From the NCBI GenBank assembly GCA_963575745.1, contig CAUYUJ010014349.1:973285-1037284 (forward strand): 64,000 nucleotides of DNA. Reading direction: 5' to 3'. Source of the stretch: Prorocentrum cordatum (lineage: Eukaryota > Sar > Dinophyceae > Prorocentrales > Prorocentraceae). The position numbers and the translations under genes were made by a program. A model generated the notes under the pieces. That model did no database searches. It worked only from the letters and a program-made list of their open reading frames with translations, and was not told where the DNA came from. The stretch's first letter is position 1; every line of letters starts with the position of its first letter. This document shows positions 1-10,235 of the stretch, piece by piece.

Positions 1-452
1 AAAGTGGCGACGGTTTCGCAGTTCGCAGCCCCCCCATGGAGCCGCGAGGTTTCGGCTGGGTCTGCGTACAACTTCAATCCCCTGGACCTCCTAGGCGCCC
101 ACGAGAATGGCGACGGTTGCGCAGTTCGCAGCCGCCCTATGGAGCCGCGAGGTCTCAGTTGGATGTGCGTACTCCTCCACTCCGCTGCACCTCCCAGGAG
201 CCCACGAACGTGGCGACAGCTGCGCACTTCGCAGCGCCCCAGAGAGCCGCGAGGTCTCAGGTGGGTCAGCGTACAAATCCACTCCGCTGTCTCCCAGGAG
301 CCCGCGAAAGTGGCAACAGTTGCGCACTTCGCAGCCCCCCAGGGAGCCGCGAGGTCTCGGCCGGGTCTGGGTACATCTCCACTCCACTGGACTTTTCAGG
401 AGCCCCACGAAAGTGGCGACAGTGACAGTTAGCAGGTCGTAGCATCCCAGGG
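1..452. repeat. ~102-bp tandem repeat, about 4.4 units
   Basis: The anchor GCCGCGAGGT recurs at 41, 144, 246 and 346, with a degenerate copy at 453, giving spacings of 103, 102, 100 and 107 bases. Each unit carries a CTCCACTCCGCTGGACC-like middle and a GCGCACTTCGCAGCCCC-like end. The period is close to 34 codons, so overlapping open frames of 105-142 codons arise in several frames on both strands. I regard these as by-products of the repeat. The array runs off the left edge, so its full length is unknown. Confidence 0.85.
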
Positions 453-460
453 AGCCGCAA

Positions 461-514
461 GGAGGAGGAGGAGGAGGAGGAGGAGGAGGAGCAGCAGGAG
501 GAGGAGGGGGGAGG
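461..514. repeat. (GGA)n microsatellite
   Basis: Near-pure GGA triplets with a GCA interruption. First of about ten long GGA/CTC tracts in the window. Confidence 0.9.
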
Positions 515-536
515 ATGGACGAAGGACGGCGCGGAC

Positions 537-893
537 GCTCGAGGTGGAACGCTGCCAGTGGGCCAGAACGGGCCAGTACGGAAGATCTGGCGATCGAAAA
601 GCCGCCGATCGTTCAATTGGGGGCGGCCAAGAGGGGGGTGATGACTAGGGGGGGATATCATGGCGTGGGCCATGATATCTCACCAGAGTTCATGGCGCCT
701 CTTCCTATTTCATTACGTCCCTGGCCCCCCCTTGGGCCGCGCACGTGCCGCCGGCCATGGTTTGCGCCCCCACCTCTGGGACGCTCGCCTCTCGGCCGCC
801 CCGGAAAAGCCACCGATCGTTCAAGGACGAACGATCCATGTGGTGTCCGAAACCAACGCTGGGGTCGTCACGACACGAACTTGCCGCAGACGG
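537..893 (+). repeat. Dispersed repeat K, interrupted copy
   Basis: Bases 537-619 (GGTGGAACGCTGCCAGTGG ... GCCGCCGATCGTTCAA) and 807-890 (AAGCCACCGATCGTTCAAGG ... ACGAACTTGCCGC) match two adjoining parts of one continuous segment at 36391-36560. Here the parts are separated by about 190 bases (620-806), and the GCCGATCGTTCAA motif appears on both sides of the break. This is compatible with an insertion or local duplication inside an older repeat. No gene is visible in the intervening DNA. Confidence 0.6.
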
Positions 894-1010
894 GGTCGGT
901 GGATCGCGCCGTAGCATTGCTGCATCGGCGATCGGGCTCGGAGCCGTATCTTCTCCATCTCGACGCATCGGCGATGCGGCGCGATCTTCCGGCCCTGTCT
1001 GCTCGGACCC
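891..1010 (+). repeat. Palindromic dispersed repeat L, copy 1
   Basis: Carries the CATCGGCGATG(CGGC) palindromic motif and the frame GGGTCGGTGGATCGCGCCG ... GCGCGATCTTCC...CTCGGACCCC. Related copies lie at 10891-11060, 11886-11965 and 38485-38750. Confidence 0.65.
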
Positions 1011-1014
1011 CATG

Positions 1015-1760
1015 TGGGCGGCCTCCGCATCCAGACCCCCAGGCAGGGCGGGGGGACATGCGCAGGCCATCCGCCCAAAGATCCACCATGTTTGGGGGGC
1101 CAGACCTCTTCTCTCGAGCATTCCCTCGTCCCCGCGCAGCCTCCTCGGGCACCCACGGAGAGGCAGCCGAGACCTCTTTGCGGTTGTCATGCGTGTTTCA
1201 GCCTCTCCTCCTCCGTCGCCTCCGTCCCACCTCCCTTGAGTGCCGCCGATGTGGCTCACAAGGGCCCTTGAGTCATCTGGCGCACAGGGCGCGCCCTGGC
1301 CCCCGCAAAAGGAAAAGGAACGTGCTCTCTTCTAGCACGCAGGGGTCCCCCTACTTGTACTTCGTGTCTCTGTGTACTCCATGCAGCTACCTCCGTACAG
1401 GCCACACACACACACACACCCCGAGCGGGCGCGGAGGTGCAGCGTGGCAGCGCGGCGTGGCTTCCAGAGCCGCGCCCCGCGCCTCGCGGCGGTCCGGGCC
1501 CCGGGGCCGCCCACTGTTCTCCGCGCGGGGGCGGCGCGAGGGCGCAGAGTCGAGCAGTGGCGAAGCGCCCTGGCTCGCCTGTAGGCCTACCAAACAATCT
1601 TCTGAGAACCTGTTGTGGTTTCCACGAAATGTTCTTTGGAGTCTTCGAGCATTTCTGGCGGTGCTCGTGCAGTGCGGAGCGCCGCTGTCGCGAGGGCGAC
1701 CGCTGGATCGCGGAAGCGGCCGCGAGATCGCGGAAGGTGGCCGAGGCCCCCCACGGTGGA
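1015..1760. other. No gene recognised; GC-rich spacer
   Basis: GC-rich, mostly single-copy within the window. Holds a short (CA)n at about 1408-1423. A 445-codon open frame crosses it, but its composition follows local GC, it is open on both strands and it has no recognisable domain. Confidence 0.5.
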
Positions 1761-1914
1761 GTCGGGCCTGTGCCTCTACAGGAGGGATGTTTAAAAACAG
1801 TGAGAAGAATAGTCTGGGGACGATGCTTCGATTGTTGTTGAACTGTCATTGAGAATTTATTGGCTACTGCTCATCTTCTGTCCAAGACCCGCCTGTAGGG
1901 GGACGTGCCCGACC
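1761..1914. mobile_element. TIR element family B, copy 1 (154 bp)
   Basis: The left end GTCGGGCCTGTGCCTCTACA and the reverse complement of the right end, GGTCGGGCACGTCCCCCTAC, form a degenerate terminal inverted repeat. The AT-rich interior includes an AGTCTGGGGACGAT motif that is also found in the copy at 55988. No coding capacity and no convincing target-site duplication. Best read as an old MITE-like element. Confidence 0.6.
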
Positions 1915-2745
1915 CCATCCCACAGCCCCGTGGCGAGGCAGCTCTGGGAGCTCGAGCACCAGCTGCGCGACGGCGACGCTGGCCGCACGGGGCTGAGCCC
2001 TGGGGCGCTGCTGAAGGCGCCGAAGCCCCGCCGCGCCGCATCCGAGGGAAAGTTCTCAAGGCCCTGGAGTCCGGCGGTCGCGAAAAGGCTGCTCCAGGGA
2101 AGGAACGCACTGAGCATGACCAAGGCGTCGCGCGATCTTGTCGACGCCGATCCCAGTCATGGTCCATGCGGGCCGTCGCCGAGTCGCTAGGATGGTCCAC
2201 GAGCTGACGCTGATCAAGATGGGCGGTGACCAAGATCGACACGGTGTTTCTCGACCAAAAAAAGACGACACCACCCTACCCAGGGCCCTCCCTGTTGCAC
2301 AACGGGCCATCGGGCGCCGTAGCCTATACCACGCAAAACCCACGCTAATGTTTTGGCCACACGCTCAGCCACCTGGGGCCGCAGGTGGGGTGGTGTCGCT
2401 TATTTTCTGGCTCAGTTTCCGCGTTCAGCCTTGGCCCTGGCCCCCGTGTTCTTCCCCTCCACCTGCAGCATCTGGGGAAGCCATTGCCCGTAGCCGCCCC
2501 CTCGACCCCCCCTTCTCTCTCTGCGCCGACGGCGCGCGAGAGTGAGCCCTCGCTGGGGAGTGCGACCGTGCCGGCCCGCCAGGGTCCGCCGATCGCCAGG
2601 CACGATGCGTCAGCAGCGTCTCGCGTGCTTGGGTTTGCCGCTTGCTCCCCCCCCTCTTCCTCCACCCTCCCCGCGCCCTCCTGAAGCCGCGCACCACAGG
2701 TCGATGTCGCCTGGGGCCCAGGACCGGACCATTCTGGCTGGCCTC
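1915..2745. other. No gene recognised; GC-rich unique segment
   Basis: No repeat unit or domain seen. Open frames occur on both strands and look like GC-driven shadows. Confidence 0.4.
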
Positions 2746-2870
2746 GGCATCGCTCGGGCGCGTGCAACTCTTTCCGGCGGGGACCGTCGAGGAGCGCTCG
2801 AGGCCACCCTGCGAGACACGCGCGCACCAGAGCCGAAACATGCGCGGGGCGTGGACGTCCGAGCGATGGC
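2746..2870. mobile_element. TIR element family A, copy 1 (125 bp)
   Basis: Left end GGCATCGCTCGGGCG; the right end read in reverse is GCCATCGCTCGGACGTCCA, giving a terminal inverted repeat of about 16 bases with few mismatches. The middle (CGGGGACCGTCGAGGAGCGC) aligns with copies at 3336 and 5582. Non-coding and MITE-sized. Confidence 0.65.
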
Positions 2871-3066
2871 GAGCCGCGTGTGGCCGAGCTGCAGCACTTC
2901 GCGAGCCGGGTCGATCCGCGAGGGGCCCGGGCGAGAGCGCCTGGCACTGGAGGGGCCCATAAGTTGTGGCGCTGGGAGCTCGGCGGGGGGTCCGCGCCAG
3001 GAGGGGCCGGGCCTGCTGGGGCCTCAAGACGGTCTGGTGAGCGCGCCATCCCCAGACTCCCTCGAG

Positions 3067-3089
3067 TCGTGACTGACAGAGTCACGACG
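3067..3089. other. Small perfect hairpin
   Basis: GTCGTGACT, 5-base loop, AGTCACGAC: a perfect 9-bp stem just upstream of foldback C. Confidence 0.6.
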
Positions 3090-3110
3090 GGGGGTGTTTC
3101 ATAATTTTTG

Positions 3111-3592
3111 GCCTCGGGGGGCCCTTACGGGGCCTCAGCACCGTCAAAAACGACTCGGGCTGAAAAACCAGTCCCGGGGAATGGGTCGAAACCTCTGGGG
3201 GTCGACGTTATGAAAAAAAACATCACGTCGGGGGCCTGGGTCTGGGGAGCTCGTCGCGACTCGGGCTGAGCGAGTGGCTTTGGGACCGGGGTCGCTGTTC
3301 TATGGGGATCCCTCGAGCGCTCGGGGCCCATGCTTGGCATCGCTCGCGGACGTGTGCATTTTCCTTTGGCGAGGGCCATCGAGGAGCCTTTTGGGTCACC
3401 TTGGGAAAAAATACGCGCGCGAAACCAAAAAACACACGGGGAATGGACGTCCGAGCGATGGCGAGCATCCCAGACACCCGACGTCATGATTTGTTCATGA
3501 CGTCTAGGTTTTCGACCTAATCCCCAGGACCAGATTTTCATCCTGAGTCGTTTTTTGACGGTCCTGAGGCCCGGGAAGGGCCCCCAGAGGCC
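3111..3592. mobile_element. Foldback element family C (482 bp) with a family A element nested inside
   Basis: The two arms, about 3111-3245 and 3468-3592, are inverted copies of each other. The left arm reads GCCTCGGGGGGCCC ... ACCGTCAAAAACGACTC. The right arm ends GAGTCGTTTTTTGACGGTC ... GGGCCCCCAGAGGCC. The arms are about 125-135 bases with scattered mismatches. The loop carries family A copy 2 at 3336-3462, so the family A element probably inserted into, or was captured by, this foldback. Single arms recur at 4256, 57480, 58395, 62655 and 63622. No coding sequence. Confidence 0.7.
3336..3462. mobile_element. TIR element family A, copy 2 (127 bp, nested)
   Basis: GGCATCGCTCGCGGACGTGT at the left and TGGACGTCCGAGCGATGGC at the right are inverted. 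The interior aligns with the copy at 5582 (GTGTGCATTTTC ... GGCGAG..CATCGAGGA). Confidence 0.7.
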
Positions 3593-3599
3593 GAACACA

Positions 3600-4090
3600 T
3601 GAAAAACCTTTGTCGCGATTTTTTCATTACTCGAGGGGGTCTGGGATGGGTCCCAGAGCCGTCGGGTGACGGGCCGTCCGGGGAGGTCTTGTCAGGTTTT
3701 GAATTGTGGACGGCGATCAACGGAGAGGAAGCATGTTGCCAAAGAATTTCCAGATGTGCAAAAGCATGGTTCCAACATGCCCCAAACATGTAAACGAAAC
3801 ATGTTCGGCACACTGTTAGACCATGTGCCTACATGTCAAACACGTTTTTTTCTCAATGACGGGATTGGTAGGGCGTCCACTGTCAGGGCATCCGCAAGTC
3901 TTGAGAGCTGTCCCCAGGCGGCGCCTGGGGGGGGGCCCCGCCACGTGCCCGAGAGGGGCGGCCGGGGCCCTGCCCCCGCCGCCGGGGGCCCCCGCCAGGC
4001 CCTTCGCCGCGCCCCCTCGAGCAGGGCCTTTGCTGCGTGTTCCCGCCCGCGCCTGCCTCCCATCCCAGGCCCCCTCGCTCCAACAAACAG
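3600..4090. other. No gene recognised; mixed spacer
   Basis: 3700-3870 is less GC-rich, with repeated ACATGTTxxxxACATG-type words; 3890-4080 is very GC-rich. No domain or repeat unit seen. Confidence 0.4.
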
Positions 4091-4218
4091 GGGAGGAGGA
4101 GGAAAAGGAGGACAAGGAGGAGGAGGAGGAGGGGGAGGAGGAGGAGGAGGAGGAGGAGGAGGAGGAAGAGGAGGATGAGGAGGCGGAGCAGGAGGAGGAG
4201 GAGGCGGAGGAGGAAACC
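4091..4218. repeat. (GGA)n-rich tract
   Basis: Impure GGA/GAG tract of about 125 bases. It yields poly-Glu, poly-Arg or poly-Ser frames depending on phase. Confidence 0.9.
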
Positions 4219-4255
4219 AGGAAGAAGGCACGACGGGAGGTTTTTTCGCTATCCT

Positions 4256-4402
4256 GTCGGCCTCTGCAGGGCCGCTCTACCAGGCCTCGGGGCCGGGCAA
4301 GAAACACGTCGGGATGAAGAGCCTGTCCCCGGGAACGGGTCGAGACCTCGGGGGGTCGACGTGATGAAACAGTCAAGACGTCGGGGGTCTGGGATGCCGT
4401 CT
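4256..4402 (-). repeat. Foldback C, solo arm
   Basis: Aligns with the left arm of 3111-3592: CGGCCTCTGCAGGGCC, then GGATGAAGAGCCTGTCCCCG, then CGGGTCGAGACCTC and GGGGTCGACGTGATGAAA. No matching second arm is seen nearby. Confidence 0.6.
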
Positions 4403-4423
4403 TCCTCCTCATCCTATTCCCCT

Positions 4424-4444
4424 CCGTGGCCGTTTTGGCTCGAC
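4424..4444 (+). other. Possible relic of a dinoflagellate spliced leader
   Basis: CCGTGGCCGTTTTGGCTCGA plus one base matches the dinoflagellate spliced-leader consensus as I remember it at 17 of 21 positions. Three of the four mismatches are A-to-G. In these genomes such relics mark retroposed mRNAs. I see no gene or poly-A tract downstream, so this may be chance. Confidence 0.2.
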
Positions 4445-4705
4445 CTGAAGCGAGAGGCGAGGGCCCGTGGCGAGTCTCCTCTGAGATTCCATCGGCCCTG
4501 TTCTTGCTGCTGAGTTTTGGCACTGTCGTTGGCTACCCGTCTTTGCGTTGTGGCGGGGGCGCCCTCAACAGCGAATCCGCACGTCGCGCCGGGCCGGGGG
4601 TCGACGGTGCCCAATCAGTCGTACCGCTGGCCGCGGGGCAGCGACTTCGATGCGGGGCCAGCGGTCTCCCCGAAAGAGCCTCGACCATTCTCCCCATCCA
4701 GGGGG

Positions 4706-4885
4706 GGCCCATGCCAAGGAGCACCCTGCTCGCCTCCAGGGTGCCCTGAGCTTCTTGGGTTTCGACGGCGTTGCCATGAAAGGCGTGGCGCTCCCGACAC
4801 CAAGAAGCAGTGGACGTCCTGGGGTCTCAGTGTTGGGGTTTCCTGTGGAAGGTCTCGTGTGGACGGGCCTCCACCGTAAGTTTTT
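4706..4885 (+). repeat. Dispersed repeat J, copy 1
   Basis: About 180 bases, roughly 80% identical by eye to 54521-54700. Shared landmarks are CACCCTGCTCGCCTCCAGGG, TCTTGGGxTTCGA and GTGGACGGGCCTCCAC. One forward frame gives a similar peptide in both copies (ARLQGAL-FLGFDG-AM), but indels break it, so it could be a decayed coding fragment. Confidence 0.7.
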
Positions 4886-5581
4886 TTGTGTCAGCGGCGA
4901 CGAGGAGGCACGAAGGCCTGCGCAGCAGAAGCCGGGACGCGGCCGAGTCAATTGCGCCCCGAGTCTCATGGGCAAGCAGGGGAGCGGTCGCGGAGGCGGG
5001 CGCACTGTGCGTCGCCTCGCTGCCTCAAGGGGCGACGCGCGCGCCGAGAAGTCTTGTGGTAGATGCTCTGTGGCGGGCGCTTTCTGGCCGTAGACCCCTC
5101 GGGAGACGAGATGCTGCAAGATGGTTGTGTTATATGCTCGGTTCGGACGTGCGCCTCCGAGGAGGACACATAGCACTAGCACTGTGATGTTCCAGCCTAC
5201 TTCAGCCTTGCTTGCCAGAAAGACTCTCGAGCACCAAGGAGGTACCGAAACTGGAGGGTTTTCACGTGTCGGGCCCCCGGGAGGCGATACTCGTTCGACA
5301 CCGTTCCGACACGCTTCTGGGAGATCGAACTTCTTTGGGGGATGTGGTCCGTAAGTGCGATGGGAACAGCATGGTACCAGCATGTCCTGCGGCCCACGGT
5401 GCTCCGCGGAAGCTCGAGAGCCGCTGCGGGAGGGCCCTGCGACCCTCGGCTGCTCGCGGCGGGGAGCCGACACGGCGAATTATATAGCTCTTGGGAGAGA
5501 GGCCGCGCGCCGGCGCTCGCCGAGGCGCCCGTGGCGCACGCGGTCGGCAGTGGGGCCCGGGGCCCGTGGCCTCCACGGCTT
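4886..5581. other. No gene recognised; GC-rich unique segment
   Basis: Open frames on both strands (a minus-strand frame of about 300 codons, plus frames near 180) have no recognisable domain and overlap one another. I treat them as composition shadows. Confidence 0.4.
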
Positions 5582-5705
5582 GGCATCGCTCGGGCGTGTG
5601 CATTTTTTCTCGGCGAGAACCATCGAGGACCATCCTGGACCAGCGAGCAAAGGAAACACGCACGAAGCCGAAAAAAGTACGGGAAATGGACGTCCGAGCG
5701 ACGGC
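5582..5705. mobile_element. TIR element family A, copy 3 (124 bp)
   Basis: Ends GGCATCGCTCGGGCGTGTGC and TGGACGTCCGAGCGACGGC. The interior matches the copy at 3336 (AACACGCACGAAGCCGAAAA). Confidence 0.7.
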
Positions 5706-6944
5706 AAGATGGGGCCCTCCCTCGAAGAAGAGAAGACGCCCTGGGCGCCCCGGCGGGTGGGGCCGGACCTCCTCGCGCGCCGGGGGTCGACTCTGCGAGG
5801 ACGTCTCGAGCGAGAGCCCTGCTGGGACACGCCCGGCGCTCCGCGCGCCCCGGAAACGGTCCCTGGGGGCGCGGTGGGGCCTAGCGCGCCAGGGTGCGCG
5901 CCTCGAAAAAGGTCCTTGGGGGCGCGGTGGAGCCTGATTTCCTCGGGGTGAGGATGATGCAAGTTCCACAGAAGCTCCCTCCAATAATCGCTATGGCCTT
6001 GGCCACGTCAACGTCATTCGTTGTGTGTCGTTGTCGTTGGGGCACGATCGGCGGCGTCGTTGCCGTGCTCAGACCGGGTACAACAGTGTATGTCTCGTTG
6101 ATGCCGCCATCGCTGTGGTGGTTGCTGTGGGTGACGGTGTCCCTCCCTCCCCTTCCATGATCCAGTTTTTCAACCTTGTGCCACACCCTTCAGGTTTATC
6201 AGCACTCGTCCTTCCTCCACCCTCCTCAATCCAAGGGGTCCGCGCATGCATGTGCTGGTTTCTCATGCCTCCTCTCTCCCCGAAGGCGTCCATCAGCCGC
6301 GAGAAGGACAGGCTCGGCGCCCAAAGCTATGGTATTCCGACGCAGCCTTCTGTTGGTGCATGGCACGAGCACACGTGTATTCCAGAATCGCGCGTTGCTA
6401 GACGGTTGCGCTGGTAGTCAAACGTTGAGTTCGGAGCAGGCGGCGCTCACCACGGCCCAAATCCGCTCAAAATCGGTCCCTGGACTCCTGGGCTCCATCC
6501 TGACCACTTCTTCGACGCGGACGCAGCCGTGGCAACGAGAAGCTTCCAGGAGACCCAGAAAGGACGAAACCTTCCTGGGAAGGCCGCCGCTGTCTCGCCT
6601 GGCCATCTTCCGATCATTTGTTGAGATCCACCAGAGAATCCCCTCCTGGATGCCCTCCTTGACAGCCCCGCGGCTGCCACGCACACGATCCGCGCGGGAG
6701 ATCCTCCCACCATTCCGCTCGCGTCTGTGTGCGGTTGAGGAGTTGCTTGTCGTTTTGTGAGGGACTTCAGTACTGTTGTGCGAAAGTTGATTTGCCGTTT
6801 GTCCTGGCATTTGGGTTCCATTTGTAGAGACTCCTTTCATGCCCGAGCTCAGCGCCGGCCACACCCCCAATCCGGCACGGTGGTCTTGCTTTGAGATGCC
6901 AGCCGTCCCCGGATTGGTGATCTTGCCGCTACGGTTCGGCTACG
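5706..6944. other. Largely unique segment; unassigned open frames
   Basis: One of the longest non-repetitive stretches. A minus-strand frame at 6418-6870 (150 codons, start TTG) and a plus-strand frame at 6176-6760 (194 codons) overlap. Both have fairly ordinary amino-acid composition, but neither contains a motif I recognise. At most one could be an exon. 5820-5935 repeats the phrase CGCGGTGG(G/A)GCCT twice, about 57 bases apart. Confidence 0.3.
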
Positions 6945-7080
6945 CGTAAGAGTGTCCCTTCGCCGGAGTGACCGTTGGTGCGGGCCCACAGGGATCCTTG
7001 CACTGGCTGGAGCGATTCGGCCTCCCCGCGGCCCTCGAGCACCGCGCACCAAAGGTCACTCTTGCCCGGGTCAATGTTGC
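6945..7080. mobile_element. TIR element family D, copy 1
   Basis: Left arm CCCTTCGCCGGAGTGACC followed by GTTGGTGCGGGCCC. Right arm GCGCACCAAAGGTCACTC then TTGCCCGGGTC. The arms are inverted over about 35 bases. Other copies at 41632, 42913 and 59678 have the same ends but different interior lengths. Non-coding. Confidence 0.65.
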
Positions 7081-7185
7081 AAGTAGCAGAACGATGTATT
7101 CGCCCGAGCGCATCTCCCACAAATCACAGCCCGGAACGGTGCTCTCTCGCCTTAGCGCCGCCCACATTCCAGTCTGGGGCCCTGT
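7081..7185. other. Short spacer
   Basis: Nothing recognised. Confidence 0.3.
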
Positions 7186-7528
7186 TAGGGCCTCGCCAGC
7201 ACCTGACCAACGCCATCCTGCCAGCACCCTGCCAAGACCCCACCAGGACTCCACCGGCAACCTTCGCCAGGGCCGTACCAGAGCCCCTCGTCGGGCCCTT
7301 GCGCTGTCCCTGTCATGACCCTGCCAGAATCCTACCATGACCTTGCGAGGACACTGCCACGATTGTGCTGGCATTTTGAAAGGAGTTGACCAGGACCCTT
7401 CCAGCAGCACTACTAGTAGCTCGACAAGGCCCAAACAGGGATACCGCAGGACCCTACCAGGACATACCAGGACCCTACCAGGACCTCTCCAAGCCAGTAG
7501 TCAGCAGGACCCTGCCATGATTTGACCC
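7186..7528. repeat. Degenerate CCAGGACCCT-type minisatellite
   Basis: Irregular 9-13-base units based on CCTxCCAGGACC, clearest at 7446-7515 (ACCCTACCAGGACATACCAG). No gene. Confidence 0.75.
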
Positions 7529-8340
7529 AGGCTACGAGAACCTTGCCATGCCATGCCATGCTTGTACCATTCGCAAAACGCGCCGTGTGGGTCATATATT
7601 GGAAGCTACTATTGTGGCAAAGATGCTTCTGACGGGTCATGACTGCCCCTTGCCTTTGTTGCAATCGCTTACGTGTCCAAACGTCGAAACGCGAAACGGT
7701 TTGGCCAAGCTATCGGGCTATGTTCCCATACCTTCATCACAGAAGCCACGTGTATGACATGTTTGAGCTTCGGAGTTTTCTTGTAGCCGCTCTTCAACAG
7801 TCTCAAAGGGCCTACTCTGCCGTACTGGTGACATCAGGAGATTTTCCCTGGCCGCCTGGGGATGTTCTTTGAGGCAGATCGGGAAATCCTGGTCTTCTCG
7901 CGAGCACATTTCAGCGACGTGAAAAAACGGGGTCGTCTGCGCCGACATTGGCGCGTAAGCTGCCCGCGTCAGGTCGCGCGTCAGCGCCCCCGGTTCCAGC
8001 GTAGCGTGCCGCGCCGGCGGCCCGCGCAAGCCGCGGCGCTAGCTTGCTGGATCATCTCGCGTAAGACCCGCTTTTGACCGTCGCCCACTTGGGGTCACAT
8101 TGAGGCTCTCTTGGGGAGCTCTCGGGCCCCTCTGCCCGCGGTCCCCGGAGCTGCGCCTGGGCTGCATACGCCCGCGCCTCGGCCCGAGGAGAGCCAGTTT
8201 GTGGAGAACGCACGGCTTCGAAAGACGCTGTGCAAGATGCAGACCGACCTGCACCTGTGCGTCAGGCGCGCCCGCTCAGCGGGGTGGGGGGGAAGGAGGA
8301 GGCGAAGTGCGGAGGGCCACGGGCACGGGGGGGGGGAGTT
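7529..8340. other. Mostly unique segment; no gene assigned
   Basis: Short CCATGCCATGCCATGC motif at about 7547. Overlapping open frames of 70-103 codons on both strands at 7639-8077 have ordinary composition but no recognisable domain. A run of GC-rich DNA follows to 8340. Confidence 0.3.
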
Positions 8341-8470
8341 GAGGAAGAGGCGAGAGGTGAGAGGAGGAGGAGGAGGAGGAGGAGGAGGAGGAAGGAGGGG
8401 AGAAGGAGGCTGAGGAGAAGGAGGAGGAAGAGGAGGAGCAACGAGGAGGAGGATGAAGAGGATGAGGCCA
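8341..8470. repeat. (GGA)n-rich tract
   Basis: GAGGAGGA tract with AAGG interruptions. Confidence 0.9.
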
Positions 8471-8499
8471 GGGCAGGAATAACGCGCAGGAGGAGGAGT

Positions 8500-9665
8500 T
8501 GCCTGCACGTGTGCGTATGAGCACGGCTGTGAGTGTGCGCGTGCATGTCTGTGAGAGCGAGCGCGCGTGCGCGCGCGCCTGTGCGACGGCGCGCTTGCTC
8601 GAGCGTGCGCATCCGAATGCGTGTGTTTACGAATATGCGTTCGGTCTGTGTGGTAGGAGTCTGGTGTGGTGTGTGGCGGCATGTATGTGGGTGTGTGTAG
8701 GGGTGTGTAGGTGTGTAGGTGTGTAGGCAGGCATATCGACAGGTGGGTATGCGTGCGTGTGTGTGTGTGTGTGTGTGTGTTGTGTGTTGTATGTTGTGTG
8801 GTGTGTGCTGTGGGTTGTGTGTTGTGTGTTGGGTGTTTTGTGTGTTGTGGGTTGTGTGTGCGTGCGTATGCAAGTGTGTGTGTGTGGTTGTCTGTTGTGT
8901 GTTGAGCTTGTAGTTGTACTCTCGCTTGTGATTGCGTTCTTGTTTGTGCTGTTGCTTGTGCGTGTGTTTGTGAGTGTATGTGTTGTTGTATTGCTGTTTG
9001 TGTCTATGTTTGTGTGTTGTTCTTGTGCTTGTGTTTGTGTGTGTGCCTCTGTTTGTTGTTGTGTGTGTGTTTGTGGTTGTGCTTGTGTATGTTATTGTGG
9101 TTGTGTTTAGGTGTGTGCATGTTTGTGCGTGTGATTGTGTGTTTGTGTGTGTGTTTGTGTGTGTGCGCATGCGCGTGTGTCTGCGTTTGTGTGTGCGCGT
9201 GTACGTGAGCGTGTGCGTGTGTGTATGTGTGTATGTGGCGCGTGATCTGGCACGGCCGCGCGCGTTCTCCCTCTCGACTGCCACGCCGCTGCCATCCGCG
9301 CATGGCCGCAACGCCCAAACAGTGTGTGTGAGGGTTTGTGTGTGTCCGTATGTGCTGTGCGTGTACGTGTGCGTGTGTCTGTCTGTGTGTGTGCGCGTGC
9401 GTATGAGTGAGCGTGTGCGTGTGTGTGTGTGTGTGCGTGTGTGACTATGTGTGTGTGCGTGTGCGCGTGTGCCCTGCGTGAGCGTGTGGATGTGTGCGTG
9501 AGTGTGTGTGTGTGTGTGCATGTGTGCGTGTATGCGTGTGCGTGTGTGCGTGTATGTGGGTGCGTGTGCGTCTGCATGTTCATGTTTGTGTGTGTGTGTG
9601 TGTGTGTGTGCGTGTGCGTGCGCGTGTGCGAGTGCGTGTGTGTGTGTATGTGTGTGTGTGTGTTT
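8500..9665. repeat. GT-rich microsatellite/minisatellite, >1.1 kb
   Basis: Compound (GT)n with GTGTGC, GTGTTT and GCGTGT variants, interrupted at 9235-9325 by a GC-rich unique block of about 90 bases. It produces a 489-codon His/Thr-rich frame on the minus strand and Val/Cys-rich frames on the plus strand. All are artefacts of the dinucleotide repeat. Alternating purine-pyrimidine sequence favours Z-DNA. Confidence 0.92.
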
Positions 9666-10235
9666 GAACTGACCTAGAGCGTACCCCGCCTTCGAACCTT
9701 GCGAGCCGACCATTGCATCCCATCGGCGCATTGGAGGAACAATTTGCGCGTGTGTCTGTGTGCTTGTAATTTTGTGTGTGGGTTTGTGAGCTCAGACGTC
9801 TACGTGTTCTTGTGTGTTGCGCATTTGTGTGTTTGCGTGTTTGTGTGTGCGTCTGAATGCTTGCGTGATTACGGGTTTGCTTGTGCGTGTGCATGCGGAG
9901 CGCTTGGTGCTGACCCCGCGGATGCATCGCGACGCGGCGCTGACAAAATCGTGTGCGAGTGTGTGCGCGTGGTCAGAGAAGTGTCACCAAAGGGGTCTTG
10001 CGTTTCTTGCCACATGGGTCCATGCGCATCACGGGTGCGGCTGAATCATCAATCATCTCGCCGCTCATACTTCTCTACAGCAGTGGATCGAGTGCCCCCG
10101 CGTCCTGGTCGGGCTCTTTCTTGGTGTCTGCAATCTTGGCGTCAGCGCTATACGGAAAGTGGTGTGTTCGCGCGCGGACGCCATCTCCATCACCGACCGG
10201 GCGCTAGGTGTCTCTGGCAGTCATGCTATCCGAGA
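9666..10235. other. GT-rich fringe and unique DNA
   Basis: 9740-9900 keeps scattered GTGTGTTTG words; 9900-10235 is unique. No gene recognised. Confidence 0.4.

Noticed and set aside
515-1852. 445-codon plus-strand frame near the left end
   Set aside because: Composition tracks GC, overlaps repeats K, L and a family B element, and the opposite strand is equally open.
8262-9731. 489-codon minus-strand His/Thr-rich frame
   Set aside because: Direct translation of a CA/GT dinucleotide repeat.
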